DNA of 64,000 bases. Source: Callaeas wilsoni (lineage: Eukaryota > Chordata > Aves > Passeriformes > Callaeidae). The position numbers and the translations under genes were made by a program. Numbering within the stretch: position 1 is the stretch's first letter; each line of letters opens with the position of its first letter. The notes under the pieces are model-generated. The model did not search any database, was not told the origin of the DNA, and worked only from the letters and a program-made list of their open reading frames with translations. Below, in pieces: positions 54,082 to 64,000 of this stretch. The stretch is taken from NCBI GenBank assembly GCA_013398955.1, contig VWPU01014882.1, positions 62,001 to 126,000 on the forward strand, in the 5' to 3' direction.

Positions 54082-54118
54082 TGAACCCCTGAACCACCTG
54101 TGGTTCACAGCCTGAACC
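54082..54118. promoter_or_regulatory. Cluster of four nuclear-receptor half-sites (DR2, ER6, IR5)
   Basis: Four copies of TGAACC or its complement GGTTCA fall within 37 bases: 54082-54087, 54090-54095, 54102-54107 and 54113-54118. GGTTCA fits the RGKTCA half-site. The first pair is a direct repeat with spacing 2. The second and third form an everted repeat with spacing 6, inside the perfect palindrome TGAACCACCTGTGGTTCA. The third and fourth form an inverted repeat with spacing 5. It lies 6.8 kb upstream of the ISX homeodomain exon. Binding is inferred. Confidence 0.45.
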
Positions 54119-54327
54119 CCTCAGTTTCTGGTGGAATTAGGAGGCACCTCTGTTTATTGAAGTGTGATCTATGCTGTCCTCGAACTATTGCCCAGAGAAG
54201 AAATCCCACAAGACCGGACATCCACCAGTGTCTGAAGGTGATGCTGCTAGCTAGCTTCTCCAAGGCACCAACTGCTCCTTTGCTTGAGCAGAAGACTGGA
54301 ACCATTATCTGTGTGCAATGCTGGGTG

Positions 54328-54362
54328 CACACAAACACAAACACACACACACACACACACAG
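54328..54362. repeat. (CA)n microsatellite
   Basis: Interrupted cacaaacacaaa followed by a pure CA run of about eleven units. Confidence 0.97.
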
Positions 54363-57319
54363 AGCCTCTGGATGTAGTTACAGTGCACACTCCCCCAGTG
54401 AATGCAATCACACCCAGCACGTGTAAAAGACATCGCAAAATAACTGCCCAGGAGGATCCAAACTAGGTTGGGATCTTGTACTTGGCAATCTCCCCCAGGA
54501 GCTGCTGCAGCTCAGGCAGGCATGGGAGTATGTTATTCTCTCAGGCTCCAGTGCTCCACTCTGCTGAACTGGCAAGCTGAGTCCCAGGGAGGTCACACAG
54601 AGCAGAGAGAAGTAATTAAAAGGAAAATGGGAGCTCAGGATTTGGGTGTTTACATAGACAGGTTGCTGAGAGGCTGACCAACAACCACAAGAGTTTGCCC
54701 TGCTGGCTCTGAAGTTTTGAAGACCCTGGCAGTGAGGGAGGTTGCACATGGCAAAGGAGCCGCAATGGCTCGTCTCACAGAAGCTGGCCCAAACAGAGCC
54801 TGAACCTGCAGCTCCAAAGTAAGGCCTTCCTTAGAATGATCTCCTTCTAAAACAGATTTTATCAAAGCTGTTTCTCCTTCTGAAACGGGCTTTATCAGTG
54901 CTGCTTTCCAAGAATCCAGGTTTTCTGAAAAGGCTCTACTGAGCTTTTCATGCAGAAGACCACAGGTGAAAGCGCACAGCATTCAGAATGAAGGTACCCA
55001 AATTCAAATGAGAGTTTAGCAAAACTAAATGCTAGTGTCAGCATGTCTCTAGCATATGAGGGCTCTTCTTTTTTTTGCTTACAATGCAGCCTCTAAGTTC
55101 AAAGTACAAGAGGCAATGCTTCCTGCAAGTGGTTTGTGATAAGGACATAAATCTATTTAGCTTAAATGACACTGCATTTCTAAACCGCTTAGCGGCAGAA
55201 GCCATTTTGTGGGAAAAGAAAAATTTCAGGGAATTGTTACAGGGTTTTCTGGAAATATGCTCCATATCCATACTCAGGGTCACAGTCGGGGTGCTCTTGC
55301 TATCTCAGACCACCTGCCCATGAAGGAGGCTGTTGTCATAGCCTCCTCCTCACCCTTCTCCTTCCATACAAAACAGCACCAAAGCCCAGCCCTCCTGCCT
55401 CCAAGGTGATTGTACAGCACGCCTGATTTCTTCTGTTCCCTGACAAGTAAACAGATGTGCGTGTCTAGACAGAGCCCAGGGCCCTTCCTCACAAATCATA
55501 AAGGTGTTTTACATCAATAGACGTGTGCTGAGAGAGAGAGGTGAGAGAATGCCCCACTAAGGGCTTCTGATGTCTTTCACATCAGAAATGTCTCTTGCTG
55601 CTGAGGCCGGTGCTGTTCCTCTGAGTGCCTGTAGGCACCGTTGGTGTGGGTGTGAGGGAGGTCCTGGGGACACCTCCATGGATACTCTATGGCCATTTGG
55701 CACTGCCCAGGTGCCTTGTCGGAGGACCCGTAACTGACCTGTAGCTGCCACGCCAAAAGCATGTCTGCAGCACCCCAGAGTCGATAGGTGTGTAAACAGA
55801 AGATAATTTGCTATCAGCTTGAGACGTAAGGACTACAGGCTGCTTCCAGGGATGATGCAGTCTACCCTCCCTGCAGGTGCTGCTGCTGGTTTTGGCTGAG
55901 AAAGGTGATACCTGCCACAGCCAGAGGCAGGAGAAAAAGAGCTGCCAGCTCTTCTCCTGTAATGTAAAGTGGAAGAAGGAGGCTGAAACTTGAGAAACAA
56001 GAAAGTATTTTAAACTCAGGCCTCCAGCTCTGTGCTAGGAATGACACAGTGCATGAACGGGATCTGAAGCATCACTGTTTGCACACCACGGGGAAAATGT
56101 CAATCCAGCGCTTTAGGATCCTCCCTCCTTCTTCAGCCAGTTTCTATCAAAGGCTCAGCAACTGCAGGAACCAGTAGCCTAGAAAATGGCAGATCATTAA
56201 ACCTCTGCTTGGCTTCAAAACCTCACTGTGACCAGAGAACAGAGGGATTTTGTTTAAAATACCTTTAAAATACACGTTGCCATTGAAAGGGGCTGCTCAT
56301 CTTGGCTCAGTTTCGTGCAGATAATTTCATGCTTCCTCCCCTGCTTTACCGATGAGGCTGGTACCCACCATGGTGCTGGTCAATGAGGCTAAGTGCCAAG
56401 TCGGGACAGCCACCTCCCAGCTATGGTGTGATCTTCCTGCCTGGGGACTCTCTCACATGTGAATATTCTACTTTTACACTCAGAGGCAACTCTGAGTGCC
56501 AGATACATGCAGCCCTGGCTCTTCTGTGAGGAGGCAACATAATTTAGCCCTGCTGTCATGAGCTATGTGCAGCTTACAGGGCAGAAGGAAGCTAAAATTT
56601 CCAGTTATCTTACAAGGCTTCTCCCTGCATCAAGACTGATGCCTGTCTCGTGCAGGAGGAGGAGGTGACAGCAGCTTGTCACAGGTCTCATGTATACCAT
56701 AGCAGCAGTGGCAGAAACAAGGATTTTCTTTCAAATGTATTTCACAGAAAGTGTTGTTTCTCCTGCCAGCTTGCAGAGTATGGAACAAGGATGATGTGTG
56801 GATCTCAGAAAAGCCAGCTGAGTAACCCTGCATCTGCCATCTTCAATGGACTTAAATGAAATGCCTTCTTTTCCCTGGAGTAAATAATAACAAACTATGC
56901 AAAAACCAGCTTTCTGCTGCTGCTGAAACCCTGTTTTCTGGAGTGTACTATGAATGTCTGTATTTACTTTTCCTCATTGGAAATTGGAGGAATTTTTGTC
57001 ACATGCTGCTAATTAATTGCCATCTGTCTGTTAGGAACTTGTCTTCTTCAGGTACCATGTATCCTGCTCAGCTTAAAGTCTCTGTGCAACATATTGGAAA
57101 AGGGTATTTGTATTGTCCAGTGCTTTGGCTAAGAGATAGACCGCTGTTAACCAGTGCTCATAACCAATTAAATTAGCAGATCCACCAACATGGTCAGGCA
57201 TCCTGCCAGATCTACTGCATGTCGACAGTTCGCCTGCGTGAATGCTGATGACCTCTTCATCACCTGTACAGTGGGTCCAAGGTGTACAGAACACATCGAG
57301 CTGACTCGGCTTATTCACC

Positions 57320-57391
57320 AGCCTCTCTCCCCACGTTGTGCAATGCCCATTTTCCAGGAAATGGGCATTGCACAACCCTGGCAGTGAGGCT
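57320..57391. repeat. 72-nt hairpin with an 18-bp perfect stem
   Basis: GTTGTGCAATGCCCATTT (57335-57352) is exactly complementary to AAATGGGCATTGCACAAC (57359-57376) across a six-base loop. Pairing resumes outward after small internal loops and closes with AGCCTC (57320-57325) against GAGGCT (57386-57391). The overall size resembles a microRNA precursor, though the terminal loop is short; a small inverted-repeat element is the alternative. No expression evidence is available. Confidence 0.7.
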
Positions 57392-57766
57392 CAGAACGTG
57401 GTAACTCCTCACACCCCAAGCAGGAGAGCACGGAAAACCCAAAGCAGTCCCTACCACTAACATTGGGAGGACTGAGCTGGAACTTTAGCTCAAATAGTGG
57501 CTCTTCAGCCTTTTGATGGCAAGAATGAAGAACCGTCTCCATGACTCATCCAGGAGCTATGACCATCTACTGTGACTCAGCCAATGGAAACATTCGTGAT
57601 GTCTGTTGCTTGGTATTGCCATGTACATAACTGTAAGATAACAGTTGTGTTTTGGGGCATGGAAGGGGAAAGTCTGGATACAGAGGCACTCACTGTGAAG
57701 TGGATGGCCCATTGGGAAATCACATAGCTGATCTTCCTCTTGCTCACGTTTTCTTTTGCCTTCCAG

Positions 57767-57900
57767 GCGTTCGCATCCCGTGTCCTCACGCAGGAGGGAC
57801 ACTGGGCTGACAGTAGGTCTTCTGCAGTGAGCTGCCTGCACGCTCCTTGCGCTGGCCATGGGTGTAGCACATGTGGTGGGAAGAAGCATTTTGGCTGAAG
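57767..57900 (+). other. Exon-like block with strong splice signals, plus strand
   Basis: The block is preceded by a long pyrimidine tract, cacgttttcttttgccttccag, and followed by GAAG|gtaagt, both close to consensus. The 134-bp interior is closed in two frames by internal stops, and the third reaches TGA three bases before the donor. An ATG in good context (gccATGg, at 57858) opens a 14-codon frame to the donor beginning MGVAHVVGRSIL. It could be an exon of a noncoding RNA or a 5' untranslated exon. By mammalian synteny a divergent gene (LARGE1) would lie to the right on this strand, so a distant first exon of that locus is possible. No transcript evidence is visible. Confidence 0.3.
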
Positions 57901-62347
<4,447 letters not shown>

Positions 62348-62400
62348 CTCAGAATAATTTGTTAGAAGCAACTTCTAGAAGTCATCTGGTCCAGCGACTA
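62348..62400 (-). mobile_element. Short CR1 3' end, sense strand minus
   Basis: Cagaataatttgttagaagc followed by ttctagaagtcatctggtcc agc resembles the complement of the CR1 tail (agaatcacagaatggttgga...tctggagatcatctagtcca). It is short and diverged. Confidence 0.5.
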
Positions 62401-62438
62401 TGGGTTTTCTTGGGAATCTTGGTTTGTGCCCCTCATTT

Positions 62439-62512
62439 AGAATCATAGATTGGAAAACACCTTTAAAGTCATGGAGTCCAAACATTGGACCACCAAGTCC
62501 AGCCATTTCTGA
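62439..62512 (-). mobile_element. CR1 3' end, sense strand minus
   Basis: Agaatcatagattggaaaac followed by acctttaaagtcatggagtc and ccaccaagtccagcc matches the reverse complement of a CR1 subfamily tail. It lies only about 40 bases from the preceding fragment in the same orientation. Confidence 0.8.
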
Positions 62513-64000
62513 CATTCTGCATCTTCTGCTCCCCTGATCCTACCCATCTCCTCAGCTCATAATGGCTAGATTTAGATTCCAGGGCAAGTGAGATCTTGGT
62601 CCTGAGACATCAGGTGATAGTTTCTGGCCTCAGTATTTAACTTATAGTAGCCTGTGTGGTGCCATATGAATCTTCCTGTCTCTCATATGAATCATGGCTT
62701 TGCTCAGACACATACCATATAGGATTGTGGGGAGTGTTCTTAAAATCCATAGTAAGCTGTAACTAAGACCTGACCTGCAGTACTTCCTTCTTTGCTGCTG
62801 CTGAACTGTTATGAGAAAGCAGCTGGATTTGTATCCCATCCTGGAATTTCCAGCAAGTTCCCTAGCTCATTTCAGTTCCCTGACCTTGGCCAGCACTGAG
62901 CCATACTAGAAGTGGCTGATTATTTACACAACTTTTTAAATGCCAGTGTTATATGGCATGAAGCTGAACGACTTAGATGAAATACAGCAATTATCTCAAG
63001 ATGTACAGCACAGGGTATCGCACTTCTGAAATAAATATAATTTATCTGAATAAATCACAGTTCTGCTCAGAAAGCAAAGGGTAATAAACGTAGGTATCGT
63101 ATTCTTAGGTAAGAAACAAATAGTGAAAAAGTTTTGTTTTAATTTTTTTTAAACTTCCTTGATCAATTGCAAAAACAAAGTACAACAACATTTTGGAAGA
63201 TTTCTACAGCTTTCCTGTTTTCCCACTTCCAGTAATACTTAAGTGAATCTTCACATGTATATACAGTTTTCATGAGTTAATATTTTACATTCCCTTAAGT
63301 TTATGAATCCAGCCTTGCTTTCTAGCAGGGGAGAGAAGAGTCACTATATTCTCTTGCTACAGCGACAGTCTCTCTCTGGCTAGGTGGTGAAGCAAAGCCA
63401 AAGGCAAGGCCTGGTGGTTCTGCCTGCATTACTTTCAAGATGAAAAACTGACTGTATGCTCAGGTGGAGCAACTTGGGGTGAGGCTGCACTGGCGGTGCA
63501 GTACTGCAGTCCCGGGAACCCGCCACGTCCTGCACGCAGATTTGTCAGACCCTTGTGCTTGCAGTGGCCAAGACACATTTAGCCAAGATACACAGTAAAA
63601 CTGGGCTTCAACACATTGGTTGTCAAAACCACTTAATATAAAAAGGTCCTGTCTCTGTTCCCAGAGAAGACTCTCATGATAAAATGCAATTCTACGGCCC
63701 ACGTTATGAACAAGCACTGACTGAATTTTCCGTGGCATTATTTGTCTTACTTTGGATCCAGTGGCACAAAGTGACTGCCACGGGCCCTCAGGAAAGGACT
63801 TTCAGCTCACAAAACCACACTGCCAGAGGTCACAGCAGCATTCCTCCCCCTTCACAACCTGGCACCTGTGCTCCTTTGGCACATGGGCCCCACTGCACCT
63901 GTACCAGCATCAGCCACATCCATGTCCACCCCTACAAACTACCAAGCTCTTGCTTCTTTCAGGACTGATTGTCCAGTTCCAGTTTGCAAAAGCAGCTTAA
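62513..64000. other. No feature recognised to the window end
   Basis: Only short frames occur. A plus-strand frame open to the window edge (63752-64000) shows no recognisable domain and is probably chance. Confidence 0.5.

Noticed and set aside
57694..57894. Minus-strand candidate for the missing ISX N-terminal exon (a frame with LEGKRKREQEEDQL ending at a gtgagt donor)
   Set aside because: The donor and phase (1) would fit the homeodomain exon, but the acceptor is weak, the sequence has no FSIEAIL-like motif and no resemblance to mammalian ISX N-termini, and the plus strand offers much stronger splice sites over the same bases.

Overview
The window looks like avian nuclear DNA. It holds several 3' ends of CR1 LINEs carrying the characteristic ATTCTATG-type terminal repeat, one solo LTR of a type common in bird genomes, and long single-copy stretches of moderate GC with few genes. 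The species cannot be fixed from the sequence alone. The LTR family makes a non-galliform bird plausible, but that is inference.

One protein-coding gene is recognisable: the paired-like homeobox gene ISX (intestine-specific homeobox), on the minus strand. Three coding exons are present: the exon with most of the homeodomain (47106-47257), the exon completing the homeodomain (43116-43232), and the terminal exon (42189-42425). A minus-strand AATAAA lies at 41591-41596. Splice sites and phases agree, and the last coding residues match the mammalian ISX C-terminus. The N-terminal exon, which in mammals carries an eh1-like FSIEAIL motif, was not found in the 16.7 kb upstream.

Layout: 1-41.5 kb is the 3' flank of ISX. 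It is intergenic, with CR1 pieces at 5.9 and 32.7 kb, a solo LTR at 15.7-16.3 kb, an ancient MIR-like SINE at 22.1 kb, a perfect 75-bp tandem duplication at 34.5 kb, a triple TTTATGGC cluster at 34.4 kb and a perfect DR2 nuclear-receptor site at 38.8 kb. From 41.6 to 47.3 kb lies the 3' part of ISX. From 47.3 to 64 kb is upstream or 5' intronic sequence, with CR1 pieces at 50.3 and 62.4 kb, a cluster of four nuclear-receptor half-sites at 54.1 kb, a long hairpin at 57.3 kb, a plus-strand exon-like block at 57.8 kb and a hexanucleotide microsatellite at 59.6 kb.

In mammals ISX is induced by retinoic acid and CDX2 and represses SCARB1 and BCO1, so it limits intestinal carotenoid uptake and cleavage. 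The retinoid-type direct repeats and CDX-type motifs on both sides of this bird ISX are therefore the most coherent hypothesis in the window. Birds use carotenoids for colour, which adds interest. Nearly all other open reading frames look like chance ORFs in noncoding DNA.
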